64,000 nt of DNA from Marinobacter lutaoensis (GTDB lineage: Bacteria; Pseudomonadota; Gammaproteobacteria; Pseudomonadales; Oleiphilaceae), in NCBI RefSeq assembly GCF_001981305.1, contig NZ_MSCW01000012.1, positions 62,001-126,000 of the forward strand, given 5' to 3'. Position numbers and translations under genes: made by a program. Shown in pieces: positions 8,615-17,035 of this stretch (positions within the stretch are counted from its first letter, which is position 1; every line of letters starts with the position of its first letter). The notes under the pieces were generated by a model that saw only the letters and a list, made by a program, of their open reading frames with translations, was not told the DNA's origin and did no database searches.

Positions 8615-8998
8615 TCAGTCCGGGGTGCGTTGGGCTTCGAGGGTGACCGAAACCGACTCGGCGTAGCGTAACGCGTGGGGCTTGTCGATTTCCACCCGGG
8701 CCCAGTGGACCGCCGGATGCGCCATCACGATGCTCAGCACCTCATGGGTCAGGCGCTCCAGCAGGGCGAAGCGGTTGCCGTCGACGTGGCGGATGACCTG
8801 TTTGGTGATGGTTCGGTAGTTCAGCGCGGCCTCGATTTCGTTGCGCGTAATGGCCTCGGTGGCGTCGTAGGTCAGCTCCACGTTGATCAGCACGTCCTGC
8901 TGATTGCGGATTTCCTCCTCCTTGATGCCGATGTAGGCCCTCAGCAGCAGGTTTTTGATCCGTACCCGCGCCGGTTTGCATGCGATGACTTCGCCCAT
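8615..8998 (-). CDS. folX: Dihydroneopterin triphosphate 2'-epimerase / aldolase family
   Basis: A 127-residue protein close to E. coli FolX. Shared segments include VRIKNLLLRAYIGIKEEEI, ALNYRTITK, NRFALLERLT and VEIDKPHALRYAESVS. FolX epimerises dihydroneopterin triphosphate; the related FolB cleaves dihydroneopterin in folate synthesis. The IGIKEEEI and LHALRYA-type motifs favour FolX. The ATG at 8998 is preceded by a strong AGGAGGT 6 bases upstream, which decides against a TTG at 9013. The gene follows folE by 25 bases, so the two pterin genes form a unit. Confidence 0.9.
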   Translation of the reverse strand: MGEVIACKPARVRIKNLLLRAYIGIKEEEIRNQQDVLINVELTYDATEAITRNEIEAALNYRTITKQVIRHVDGNRFALLERLTHEVLSIVMAHPAVHWARVEIDKPHALRYAESVSVTLEAQRTPD

Positions 8999-9023
8999 GG
9001 CTACCTCCTGCAACGGTTCGGGG

Positions 9024-9593
9024 TCAGCGGTTGTGGCCGATCAAGTTCAGGAATTCGGTGCGTGTTGCCTGGGAGGTGCGGAACTGCCCCAGCATCACCG
9101 AGGTTTTCATCCGCGAGTTCTGTTTCTCGACGCCGCGCATCATCATGCACATGTGCTGGGCCTCGATCACCACCGCCACCCCCTTGGCCTTGGTGACACG
9201 CTCGATCGCCTCGGCGATTTCCCGGGTCAGGTTTTCCTGGATCTGCAGACGCCGCGCGTACATGTCGACGATGCGGGCGAACTTGGACAGCCCCAGTACC
9301 TTGCCCTGGGGCATGTAGGCAATGTGGCATTTGCCGATGAAGGGCAGCATGTGGTGCTCACACATGCTGTACAGCTCGATGTCCTGCACCACCACCATTT
9401 CGTCCATGCTGGATTCGAACACGGCGTTGTTCACCAGCTCGTCGAGGTCCTGTTGGTAACCCCGGGTCAGGAACTGCATGGCCTTGGCGGCGCGCATGGG
9501 GGTATCCCGCAGACCTTCGCGGTGGCTGTCTTCACCGAGGCCTTCGATAATGGCCCGGTAGTGGCCTGCGAGGTCATCAAGGAGTTTGCTCAT
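9024..9593 (-). CDS. folE: GTP cyclohydrolase I
   Basis: A 189-residue FolE1 enzyme that converts GTP to dihydroneopterin triphosphate, the first step of folate and pterin synthesis. Zinc and active-site residues are intact: MCEHHMLPF, with the CEHH ligands, and QHMCMMMRGV. GKVLGLSKFARIVDMYA is the family's central helix. I prefer the ATG at 9593 (MSKLLDDL); a TTG lies 12 bases upstream. It heads the folE-folX-yccU set on the minus strand. The 179 bases between it and the divergent hydrolase should hold both promoters; I see no strong consensus there. Confidence 0.94.
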   Translation of the reverse strand: MSKLLDDLAGHYRAIIEGLGEDSHREGLRDTPMRAAKAMQFLTRGYQQDLDELVNNAVFESSMDEMVVVQDIELYSMCEHHMLPFIGKCHIAYMPQGKVLGLSKFARIVDMYARRLQIQENLTREIAEAIERVTKAKGVAVVIEAQHMCMMMRGVEKQNSRMKTSVMLGQFRTSQATRTEFLNLIGHNR

Positions 9594-9772
9594 AGATGTG
9601 TCCAACTGACTGTTTTACCGAATTGTGAAAGCTTAAGGGAATTCGCCCGTGATCTCCACGGTATACGGTGCCAAGGTGGCAATGGACGCCTGTCGGGTGG
9701 CGTTCCGGCCATGGCGGCACCGGCCGCTTTGCATTACAGTGGCAGAGTCTGATCGGAGGCAAGGGACGACGC

Positions 9773-10693
9773 ATGGTTGAAGTGCTATCCGGACACGAGG
9801 GCGAGGTCGCCCGCCGGCACGAGGACGGCAGCCTGGAGGGCTGGCAGCAGGCGGGCAAGTGGTTCAGTTACGAGGGGCACGCCATTTTCTGCCGCATGGG
9901 CGGGATGGGCGAGCCGCTGGTTCTGCTGCACGGTTTCCCGACCGCCAGCTGGGACTGGAGCCGGATCTGGCCGATGCTGGCGCAACAGTACCGGGTGTTG
10001 GCGTTGGACATGCTTGGCTTCGGGTTTTCCGACAAACCCTGGAACTACGCCTACAGCATCGAGGACCAGGCCGACCTGGTCCAGGGCTGGCTCGAGGGCC
10101 TGGATCTGGGCCGGGTGCACCTGCTGGCGCACGACTACGGCTGCAGCGTGGCCCAGGAACTCCTGGCCCGGGACCAGGAAGGGCGCCTGCCGTTCGTCAT
10201 CGGCTCCGTGTGTTTCCTCAACGGTGCGCTGTTCCCGGAAGTGCACAATCCCCTGCTGATCCAGCGCCTGCTGCGCAGCCCGCTGGGAGGGCTGATCAGC
10301 CGGGGGCTGACCCGGCGTGCCTTCGAGGTCAGTTTCCGGCGCCTGTTTGGCAGCCAAAACCCGCCCGGGCGGCAGGACCTGGAGGACTTCTGGCAGCTGC
10401 TGACCTACAACAACGGCCGCGGCATCCTGCACCACCTGATCCAGTTCATGGAAGAGCGCCGCTGCCATCGCAACCGTTGGGTGGGTGCGCTGCAGCAGGC
10501 CAGGCAGCCCATGCGCCTGGTCTCCGGCACGGCGGACCCGGTGTCCGGCGCGGCCATGGCCCGGCGCTACCGGGAGCTGGTGCCGGAGGCGGATGTGGTG
10601 AGCATTCGCAACGTCGGCCACTACCCTCATTTCGAGAGCCCCTGGGACGTGTTCAGCGCGTACCGGGATTTCCGCAAACTGGCCGGCCGTTAG
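9773..10693 (+). CDS. Alpha/beta hydrolase, dehalogenase/epoxide hydrolase-like
   Basis: A 306-residue alpha/beta-fold hydrolase. It has the oxyanion loop HGFPTASWDWS and the nucleophile elbow AHDYGCS, so the nucleophile is Asp, as in haloalkane dehalogenases, epoxide hydrolases and the MEST-like group, not Ser. SGTADPVSG carries the likely acid residue and NVGHYPHFESP the catalytic His. The ATG at 9773 follows a GGAGG; the open frame extends 35 codons upstream without a ribosome site. Its stop overlaps the convergent diguanylate cyclase stop by about 4 bases. The substrate is unknown. Confidence 0.85.
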   Translation: MVEVLSGHEGEVARRHEDGSLEGWQQAGKWFSYEGHAIFCRMGGMGEPLVLLHGFPTASWDWSRIWPMLAQQYRVLALDMLGFGFSDKPWNYAYSIEDQADLVQGWLEGLDLGRVHLLAHDYGCSVAQELLARDQEGRLPFVIGSVCFLNGALFPEVHNPLLIQRLLRSPLGGLISRGLTRRAFEVSFRRLFGSQNPPGRQDLEDFWQLLTYNNGRGILHHLIQFMEERRCHRNRWVGALQQARQPMRLVSGTADPVSGAAMARRYRELVPEADVVSIRNVGHYPHFESPWDVFSAYRDFRKLAGR

Positions 10694-11760
10694 CCCGAAA
10701 CCGGGTCGGAGGCGTCGTCCCGGGCCGGCGCCTGCCCCTGCTCCTGTGAGTGGATTGGTCTGGGCGCGGTCACCACCTGATTGCGGCCACGGGACTTGGC
10801 TTCGTACAGGGCTTGATCCGCGCGCTTGAGCCAGATCGACCAGGTCTCACCCTGGCTGACCTCGGCGACGCTGGCGCTGGCGGTCAGGCTGATGTCGTCC
10901 AGAAACGGGCGCGCACTGATGCTGCTGAGCAGCTGGTGGGCCAGGCTGTCGGCGTCTTTCTGGCGGGTCTCCGGCAGGACGATCATGAACTCCTCGCCGC
11001 CAATGCGAAACAGCTGGTCACTCTCCCGCAGCCGCTTGCGCAGGCGCCGCGCCATTTCTGTCAGCACCCGGTCGCCGGCCAGGTGCCCCCACTGGTCGTT
11101 GATGGTCTTGAAATAGTCCAGGTCGATCAGAATCAGGCTGGACACCCGCTCGTACCTTTCCCGCATCTGGATATGGCTATTCAGGATGTCCGACAACTGG
11201 GTCCGGTTCAGGCAGCCGGTCAGGGGGTCGGTGGTGGCCAGGCGGGTCAGCTCCTGCTGCAGCTTGCCCACCAGCCAGGCGAAGATCATGGCGAACAGGC
11301 AGGTCAGCCCCAGGGAAAAGGTGATCCGCCAGAAGTCCGCTTCCGGGAACTTGACGAACGACACCACCGCCATGATCACCACGAACACCACGTTGCTGGC
11401 GATGGCCTCGCGCAGCGGCAGCAGGAAGAACAGCGCGGTGGCGGCGGGATAGGACCAATACAGGCCGGCATGGCCGTTGATGCTGGTGGAATAGGCGGCG
11501 CACACCACGGCCAGCAAGGGAAAAAGCCGCCCCTTCAGGAAATAGGTCTGCCGGAAGCGGAGGAAGGCGATGACCAGCAGGGCGTTGACGCAAAACAGCA
11601 CCAACAGCCCGGCCAACAGCTCGTGGCCTTGCTGCCATTGCACCAGCACCAGCGGCGCAACGGCGACAAAGGCCCAGAAATGCAGGTGATAGACCAGTTG
11701 GCGTTTGAATCCCAGTACCGCCAGGGTGGGGGTCGGCGCAAGCGAGCCGGGGGTTGGCAT
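10690..11760 (-). CDS. Membrane diguanylate cyclase (GGDEF)
   Basis: A 356-residue protein. It has about five or six N-terminal membrane helices (residues 15-180), then a GGDEF domain beginning at LTRLATTDPLTGCLNR. The active site reads GGEEF, a functional variant, and LILIDLDYFKTINDQWGH is the metal and GTP site. It makes c-di-GMP. I start it at the ATG at 11760 (MPTPGSLAPT); an ATG 120 bases upstream (11880) adds a low-complexity stretch with a QQQQEQ run and is less likely. No I-site RxxD is obvious directly before GGEEF. Confidence 0.87.
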   Translation of the reverse strand: MPTPGSLAPTPTLAVLGFKRQLVYHLHFWAFVAVAPLVLVQWQQGHELLAGLLVLFCVNALLVIAFLRFRQTYFLKGRLFPLLAVVCAAYSTSINGHAGLYWSYPAATALFFLLPLREAIASNVVFVVIMAVVSFVKFPEADFWRITFSLGLTCLFAMIFAWLVGKLQQELTRLATTDPLTGCLNRTQLSDILNSHIQMRERYERVSSLILIDLDYFKTINDQWGHLAGDRVLTEMARRLRKRLRESDQLFRIGGEEFMIVLPETRQKDADSLAHQLLSSISARPFLDDISLTASASVAEVSQGETWSIWLKRADQALYEAKSRGRNQVVTAPRPIHSQEQGQAPARDDASDPVSG

Positions 11761-11949
11761 GTAGTTCACAGCCTGCTCCTGCTGTTGTTGGTCTCTGGGT
11801 TCGTTCCGTGAGCCCGGTGGTCGGGTCTGGTATGCCCTGTTAGTAATAATGAAGCAGAAAGCGCCGTTTATGGCCACCATTAGTTTTGTTCAGTTGGCCG
11901 CGCTGACGGGGGTTGGTTACACTCGGCGGACTTGGATAGGGAGCTTACC

Positions 11950-13032
11950 ATGACCGCCATACACATCCGGACGCCGGCCCTGACCCTCCGCGCCGGCCGG
12001 CGCGCGCTGCAACGGTTGCAGGAGAAACCCCTGGCGCCGGAGGACGTTCACGTCATCCCCGGTGCCGCCGGCGGCCCCAAGGCGCTGGGCATCTCGGGCC
12101 TGGACCGGGCCATCTTTGGCGACTGGCTGCCCCGGGTGCCCCAGGAGCGGGTGCTGATCGGATCGTCCATCGGCAGTTGGCGTTTTGCCGCGGTGGCGTC
12201 GTCCGACGATCCCGGGGCGCAGCTCGCCCGGCTGGCGGACCTCTATGTGAGCCAGCGCTTCGCCCGGGGGGTCAGCGCGGCTGAGGTGACCCGTAAGAGC
12301 CTGCTGTTCCTGGAAGCCCTGATCGGTGGCCGGGAGGAGGCGATTCTCAATCACCCCTATTATCGCCTGCACATCGTGGTGGTCCGCAGCCTCGGACTGC
12401 TGGCCCACGACAGCCGGGGCCGGCTGGGGCTGGGGTTGGTCAACGTGATTGCCGCCAACATGGTTAGCCGGCGCCACCTGGGGCGGTTCCTGGAGCGCGG
12501 CATCGTGCGCGATACCCGGGTGAAGATGCCAGTGGCCAAGTTGGTGGACTTTCCCAGCCACGAGGTGGCCCTGACCCGGGACAACCTGCTGCCGGCGCTG
12601 CTGGCCTCCGCCTCCATTCCGCTGGTGATGTCCGGGGTGCGTAACCTCCCGGGGGCACCGGAAGGCGTCTATCGGGACGGTGGCCTACTGGACTACCACT
12701 TGGACCTGCCGTACCAGCAGCCGGGTGTGATCCTCTATCCCCACTTCACCGACAAGGTGGTGCCGGGCTGGTTCGACAAATCACTGCCCTGGCGACGGGG
12801 CGACGCCCAACGCCTGAAGGATGTCCTGCTGATCGCCCCGTCCCGGGAATACCTGGCCAGCCTGCCGGATCGCAAGTTGCCGGACCGTAAGGATTTTGAA
12901 CGGTATGCCGGCGACGACGATGGCCGGGAGCGGGCCTGGCGGCGGGCAATCGCCGAAAGTGAGCGCCTGGGCGATGAGTTCCTGGAACTGGTGGAAACGG
13001 GGCGCCTGGTGGAGCGGCTGCGACCGCTGTAG
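11950..13032 (+). CDS. Patatin-like phospholipase
   Basis: A 360-residue patatin-family acyl hydrolase. The glycine-rich oxyanion segment is PGAAGGPKALG, the nucleophile motif GSSIG sits in LIGSSIGSWRF, and the catalytic dyad partner is DGG in VYRDGGLLDYH. No signal peptide is visible, so it is probably cytoplasmic or membrane-associated. The ATG at 11950 has GGGAG 7 bases upstream. The CDGSH gene follows 52 bases later on the same strand and could be co-transcribed. The natural lipid substrate cannot be read from sequence. Confidence 0.88.
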   Translation: MTAIHIRTPALTLRAGRRALQRLQEKPLAPEDVHVIPGAAGGPKALGISGLDRAIFGDWLPRVPQERVLIGSSIGSWRFAAVASSDDPGAQLARLADLYVSQRFARGVSAAEVTRKSLLFLEALIGGREEAILNHPYYRLHIVVVRSLGLLAHDSRGRLGLGLVNVIAANMVSRRHLGRFLERGIVRDTRVKMPVAKLVDFPSHEVALTRDNLLPALLASASIPLVMSGVRNLPGAPEGVYRDGGLLDYHLDLPYQQPGVILYPHFTDKVVPGWFDKSLPWRRGDAQRLKDVLLIAPSREYLASLPDRKLPDRKDFERYAGDDDGRERAWRRAIAESERLGDEFLELVETGRLVERLRPL

Positions 13033-13084
13033 CCGCCAGCGTTGTCTATACTGGAGAGCACAGCCAGCGGATCCGGGAGGTCCC

Positions 13085-13333
13085 ATGCCTGAGCAACAGC
13101 CTCTCATGGCCAGAAAAAGCCCCTACAGCGTGCAGGTGGAGGGCGGTAAGCGCTACTTCTGGTGCGCCTGTGGCCGCAGTGCCAGCCAGCCGTTCTGTGA
13201 CGGCTCCCACCGCGGCACCGGCTTCAGCCCGGTGCCCTATATGGCGGAGAAGACCGAATGGGTCTGGTTCTGCGGCTGCAAGCAGACCGGTTCGCCGCCG
13301 TTGTGCGACGGCACCCACAAAACCCTGGACTAA
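13085..13333 (+). CDS. Tandem CDGSH iron-sulfur protein
   Basis: An 82-residue protein with two CDGSH motifs: CACGRSASQPFCDGSH and CGCKQTGSPPLCDGTH. Each supplies three Cys and one His for a 2Fe-2S cluster, like the small bacterial and mitochondrial CISD3 proteins. It is soluble with no membrane anchor. Its role (electron transfer or cluster transfer) is not known. A GGGAGG precedes the ATG by 5 bases. Its stop overlaps the convergent PAS gene stop by 4 bases. Confidence 0.9.
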   Translation: MPEQQPLMARKSPYSVQVEGGKRYFWCACGRSASQPFCDGSHRGTGFSPVPYMAEKTEWVWFCGCKQTGSPPLCDGTHKTLD

Positions 13334-14322
13334 GTGTCCCGGGATCCCACCGGTGTCGCGGTGACCCGGAAACCGGTCAGGCCGTGCACCGGGTCTTTGA
13401 TCGCCTTCACCCGTACCGTGGCGGCGAGGTCGCCCGCCAGGGCAGCGCGCAGGCGCAGGTCCAGTCGTTGGGGCCGGGTCGTGGCCGCCGCCTCGGACAG
13501 GGTTCGCCGAAAGTTGTCTCGGTCCACGGCCGAGACCAACGCCTCGAACGGGGTGCCGGCGAGATCCGACGGCGCCCGGCCAAGCCAGTCGGCGCATTGC
13601 TCAGACATGAAATCGATCCTGCCCCGCTCGTCCAGCTCGCTGGTCAGCCCCCCCGAGAGCTGGACCAGGTCCCGGCTTCGGGTTTCACTGTCATCCAGGG
13701 CCTGGCGCAGGATCGACTGCTCCGTTTCCAGGTTGCTGATGCCCCGGCTGGCGCGGGTTTCGCTGGCGATCAGTGCCTGAATGCGGGCGGCCTGCCGGGC
13801 CAGTCGGCGGCACAGCAGCAGCGCCAAGCCGGACGCCAGCAGCGACAGCGTCAGCCCCGCCAACCACACCCGCGCACCGACCCGGCGTGATGCCCCCTCC
13901 AGCAGGGCCTCGGTGGGTACCGTGGTGAGCATCCAGTGGTAAGGGCCGGGTTGGACCTCGGTGCGCAGGGCGCGGGTGGGGTCGTCCAGATGCCGGGTTT
14001 GCAGTTCCAGCAGCGGGGTCTTGGTGTGTCGCTGAAGGGTGTCGATGCGCAGGCCGAGATCGTCCGGCAGGGCGTCGCCGAATAGGATCGGCAGCCAGCT
14101 GCTGGGAGGCGAGTCGTCACCGACATGCTCCGGCGCCAGGGTCAGCAAGCGGTTGACCAAAGCCAGGTGCTGCGCCTGGTAACGGGCCTCGGCGAGGGCC
14201 CGGGCCTGGGCCGATTCGAGCCGGGCCACGGCGGCGGTGGTGGCCAGGCCTGTGAGCAGGAGGGCCAGGGGCACCCAGAGTGACGGCCAGAGTCTGGCCC
14301 GGCAAGGCGTCTGACGTGGCAT
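13330..14322 (-). CDS. Membrane PAS-domain protein without output domain
   Basis: A 330-residue protein. Two membrane helices (about 10-30 and 150-172) bracket a periplasmic sensor of about 115 residues, and a cytoplasmic coiled coil and a C-terminal PAS domain (LTSELDERGRIDFMSEQCAD) follow. No kinase, GGDEF or methyl-accepting domain follows the PAS, so it is a sensor with no visible output. The ATG at 14322 has GGGGAG 9 bases upstream and is preferred over one at 14385. Its partner, if any, is not evident. It could be a shortened descendant of a sensor kinase or cyclase; no broken output domain is seen in the downstream DNA. Confidence 0.7.
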   Translation of the reverse strand: MPRQTPCRARLWPSLWVPLALLLTGLATTAAVARLESAQARALAEARYQAQHLALVNRLLTLAPEHVGDDSPPSSWLPILFGDALPDDLGLRIDTLQRHTKTPLLELQTRHLDDPTRALRTEVQPGPYHWMLTTVPTEALLEGASRRVGARVWLAGLTLSLLASGLALLLCRRLARQAARIQALIASETRASRGISNLETEQSILRQALDDSETRSRDLVQLSGGLTSELDERGRIDFMSEQCADWLGRAPSDLAGTPFEALVSAVDRDNFRRTLSEAAATTRPQRLDLRLRAALAGDLAATVRVKAIKDPVHGLTGFRVTATPVGSRDT

Positions 14323-14413
14323 GGGCAAGGCTCCCCGGGAGCGGCGACACTCCCGACCGGTATCGGCATCGGAAGTGTCTACCATAGACCAGCGGTGGCG
14401 GGATGGAAAGGCG

Positions 14414-15226
14414 TCAGGCGGTGGCCTTGACGGTGGCCGCGTAGGTCAGCAGGAAGGTGGCGAAGGCGGTAACCACCACGGAGGGACCGGCGGGGGTGTC
14501 CAGGTACCAGGACAGCGCCAGGCCGCCGGCCACCGCCAGGCAGCCAAAGATCATCGCCAGGCCGACCATGTGCTCCGGGGTGCGGGCCAGGCGCCGGGCG
14601 GTGGCGGCCGGAATGATCAGCAGTGCCGTGATCAGCAGCACGCCCACGATTTTCATCGCCACCGCGATGACCAGCGAAAACATCACCATCAGGATCAGCC
14701 GCAACCGTTCCACCGGCACCCCTTCGACCCGGGCCAGTTCCTCGTGGATGGTACTCATCAGCAGGCCGCGCCAGAGCCGGACCAGCAGCGCCAGCACCAG
14801 CACCGCGCCGCCATAAATCCACAGCAGGTCGTCCCGCGACATCGCCAGCAGGTCGCCGAACAGCAGACCGGTGAGGTCGAGCCGGACCTCCGGCATGAAG
14901 CTGAGGGTCACCAGACCGATGGCCAGGGCACTGTGGGCCAGGATGCCGAGCAGGGTGTCGGTGGCCAGGGTCCGGGTGCGGGACAGCAGCACCAACAGCA
15001 GGGCGATGCAGACGCAGGTCAGGATAACCGCCAGGTTCAGCGGCAGGCTGATCAGGAAGCTCAGGGCAATGCCCAGCAGCGCGGAATGGGCCAGGGTGTC
15101 GCCAAAGTACGCCAGCCGGCGCCAGACCACGAAGCAGCCCAGGGGACCGGCCACCAGGGCGACCCCCACGCCGCCCAGCAGGGCGCGCCAGAAAAAATCG
15201 TTCAACAGACTGTCAATGAGGCTCAT
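14414..15226 (-). CDS. znuB: Zinc ABC transporter permease
   Basis: A 270-residue ABC-3 family permease with about seven or eight membrane helices. Segments such as RRLAYFGDTLAHSALLGIAL and MKIVGVLLITALLIIPAATA match ZnuB. It forms the inner-membrane channel for Zn(II) delivered by ZnuA. Its ATG (15226) lies within the last 14 bases of znuC, so it is translationally coupled. The open frame extends upstream through the znuC tail, but those codons are a shadow. No znuA gene is present in the window. Confidence 0.93.
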   Translation of the reverse strand: MSLIDSLLNDFFWRALLGGVGVALVAGPLGCFVVWRRLAYFGDTLAHSALLGIALSFLISLPLNLAVILTCVCIALLLVLLSRTRTLATDTLLGILAHSALAIGLVTLSFMPEVRLDLTGLLFGDLLAMSRDDLLWIYGGAVLVLALLVRLWRGLLMSTIHEELARVEGVPVERLRLILMVMFSLVIAVAMKIVGVLLITALLIIPAATARRLARTPEHMVGLAMIFGCLAVAGGLALSWYLDTPAGPSVVVTAFATFLLTYAATVKATA

Positions 15227-16001
15227 GGGAACAGCGGTGCCCGTGGCTATCGGAGGTTTCCGGGATCGTGGGAATGACATCGCCGTGCAGATTGTGGCGA
15301 TGGTTGTGATGGTGGTGATAGACCGCCACCGACTCCGCCACCGAGCGCCCGAAGGTCTCGATGAAGGCGGGGTCGTGGGAAATGTCCGCCGGGTAGCCGC
15401 TGCAGCAGACATGCTGATTCAGGCAAATGACCTTGTCGGTGGCCGCCATCACCAGATGCAGGTCATGGGAAATCATGATCACGCCGCAGTTCAGCTGATC
15501 CCGCAGTTCCCGGATCAGGTGGTAAAGGGCCGCCTGGCCGTTGATGTCGACCCCCTGGGCGGGCTCATCCAGCACCAGCAGGTCCGGGCGCCGGGCCAGG
15601 GCCCGTGCCAACAGCAGGCGCTGCTTCTCGCCGCCGGACAGGTGATGGATGGAGGCGTCGGCCAGGTGGCCAATGCCGGTCCGCGCCAGCGCCTGGGCGC
15701 ATTCCTCGGCGGGACGGCCGCTGAGTGCCATGAAGCGCCGGACGCTCAGGGGCAGGGTCGCCTCCATGTGCAGGTTCTGGGGTACGTAACCGATCACCAG
15801 GCCGGGCTGGCGCGTGACCGTGCCGGCGGTGGGCGGCTGCAGGCCCAGCAGCGCCTTGATCAGGGTGGTCTTGCCGGCACCGTTCGGGCCGATGATGGTG
15901 AGGATATCGCCGCGACGGATGCTGAGGGTGACCCGATCCACCGCGGTGCGGCCATCGAAGCGAACGGTCACGGCGTCCAGCGTGACCAGGGGCTCAGTCA
16001 T
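15213..16001 (-). CDS. znuC: Zinc ABC transporter ATP-binding protein
   Basis: A 262-residue ATPase with Walker A GPNGAGKTT, signature LSGGEKQRLLLARAL, Walker B LLVLDEPAQGVD and the switch His in MISHDLHLVMAATD. It powers ZnuB. The C-terminal 30 residues are strikingly histidine rich (YHHHHNHRH, then HGHRCSHEPH), which may bind zinc in the cytoplasm. It overlaps zur by 8 bases and znuB by 14, giving a zur-znuC-znuB operon. Confidence 0.94.
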   Translation of the reverse strand: MTEPLVTLDAVTVRFDGRTAVDRVTLSIRRGDILTIIGPNGAGKTTLIKALLGLQPPTAGTVTRQPGLVIGYVPQNLHMEATLPLSVRRFMALSGRPAEECAQALARTGIGHLADASIHHLSGGEKQRLLLARALARRPDLLVLDEPAQGVDINGQAALYHLIRELRDQLNCGVIMISHDLHLVMAATDKVICLNQHVCCSGYPADISHDPAFIETFGRSVAESVAVYHHHHNHRHNLHGDVIPTIPETSDSHGHRCSHEPH

Positions 16002-16485
16002 CGGCCGGCTCCGCCTGGCAGCGGGGGCACACGCCGGAGATTTCCAGTGTCACCTCGTCGGTTCGGAACGACTCGCGGTCGGCGGCGGCCCGGACCGCCT
16101 CGGACACCGCCGGTGCGGACAACTCCAGTACGTTGCCGCACTGGTGGCAGATCAGGAACATGCCGGTGTGCGGCTTGCCCGGGTGGGCGCAGCCGACAAA
16201 GGCGTTCAGCGAGGCAATGCGGTGGACCAGACCGTGCTGTTGGAGAAAGTCCAGGGCCCGATACACCGTGGGCGGCGCCGCGTTCTGGCCTTCAGCCGCC
16301 AGCTGGGCGAGCACGTCGTAGGCCCCCAGAGGGCGGTGGGATTGCCAGATCAGCTCCAGCACCCGCTGCCGGGTCGGTGTCAGCCGGGCGTTGTGTTGCT
16401 GGCAAATGTGCCGGGCGTCATCCAGGGCCTGATTGACGCAGGCCTGGTGGTTATGGGGCCGATAGGGCAGGGCTCGGGTTACCAT
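15994..16485 (-). CDS. zur: Zinc uptake regulator, Fur family
   Basis: A 163-residue Fur-family repressor. It has the winged helix RLTPTRQRVLELIWQSHRPLGAY, HPGKPHTGMFLICHQCGNVLEL with the H and CxxC zinc ligands, and a second CPRC pair near the C-terminus. Operon placement with znuC-znuB and the two CxxC pairs mark it as Zur. With zinc it represses uptake genes. A 19-base Zur-like dyad lies 26 bases upstream of its start, so the operon is probably self-repressed. Confidence 0.93.
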   Translation of the reverse strand: MVTRALPYRPHNHQACVNQALDDARHICQQHNARLTPTRQRVLELIWQSHRPLGAYDVLAQLAAEGQNAAPPTVYRALDFLQQHGLVHRIASLNAFVGCAHPGKPHTGMFLICHQCGNVLELSAPAVSEAVRAAADRESFRTDEVTLEISGVCPRCQAEPADD

Positions 16486-16510
16486 GGTGTCCGGGAATCC
16501 TGAAAAATTT

Positions 16511-16529
16511 GAAATACTATAACATTTTC
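16511..16529 (-). promoter_or_regulatory. Zur box in front of zur-znuCB
   Basis: The plus-strand sequence GAAATACTATAACATTTTC is a near-palindrome around TATAAC. On the minus strand it closely follows the known gamma-proteobacterial Zur operator (GAAATGTTATA-N-TATAACATTTC). It is the only AT-rich stretch in the 77 bases between chpC and zur. The match is seen directly; binding is inferred. Confidence 0.72.
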
Positions 16530-16562
16530 AGGCCGGCCCGCCAGAGCCCGGGCTTCCTGCCG

Positions 16563-17024
16563 TCAGCGGCGCGCCTGCCGGGCCAGTCCCTCCAGATATT
16601 CCAGGTTTGGAATCCAGGCGGGTTCGTCCTGGACCGCTACCGGCATCAGGTCGGCGGGGCCGTTTTCATCCTCCCGCTGGCGGATGTCCGCTTCCGTGAG
16701 ACGGGCCTGGCTGGGTATCCCCTGGGTCACCAGGGCCATGAACGGCATGTCGTGATGGTGTTCACCGATGGTGTTGAGCACCACCACCCGGCCCCGATTA
16801 TCGCCGGGCACGGCAAGGTGGCCGCCGTTGGCGGCGTCGTAGGAAATCACCGGCAGGTCGAGGCCGCGCCAGTTGAGGTATCCCACCAGCCAGTCCGGCG
16901 TGCTGGCGCCGGCATCCTCGCCGGCGAAATCGACCACCTCGGCGATGGAAACGTTGGGCAGAAGCAGCTGCCGTCCACTCACGGGAATCATGACGCAGGA
17001 GAGGGTTTGGCTGTTATCGGGCAT
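16563..17024 (-). CDS. chpC: CheW-like adaptor ChpC
   Basis: A 153-residue CheW-domain protein (LPNVSIAEVVDF, then WLVGYLNWRGLDLPVISYD). In Pseudomonas, ChpC is a second adaptor that links receptors to ChpA, besides PilI. It is the last gene of the Chp cluster, 11 bases after chpB. Identity rests mainly on position, since CheW domains look alike. Confidence 0.88.
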   Translation of the reverse strand: MPDNSQTLSCVMIPVSGRQLLLPNVSIAEVVDFAGEDAGASTPDWLVGYLNWRGLDLPVISYDAANGGHLAVPGDNRGRVVVLNTIGEHHHDMPFMALVTQGIPSQARLTEADIRQREDENGPADLMPVAVQDEPAWIPNLEYLEGLARQARR

Positions 17025-17035
17025 TGCTTGTGTCC

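Noticed and set aside
11761..11880. Longer N-terminus for the GGDEF membrane protein
   Set aside because: The 40 extra residues are polar and Gln-rich without membrane or sensor features, and the later ATG gives a normal start.
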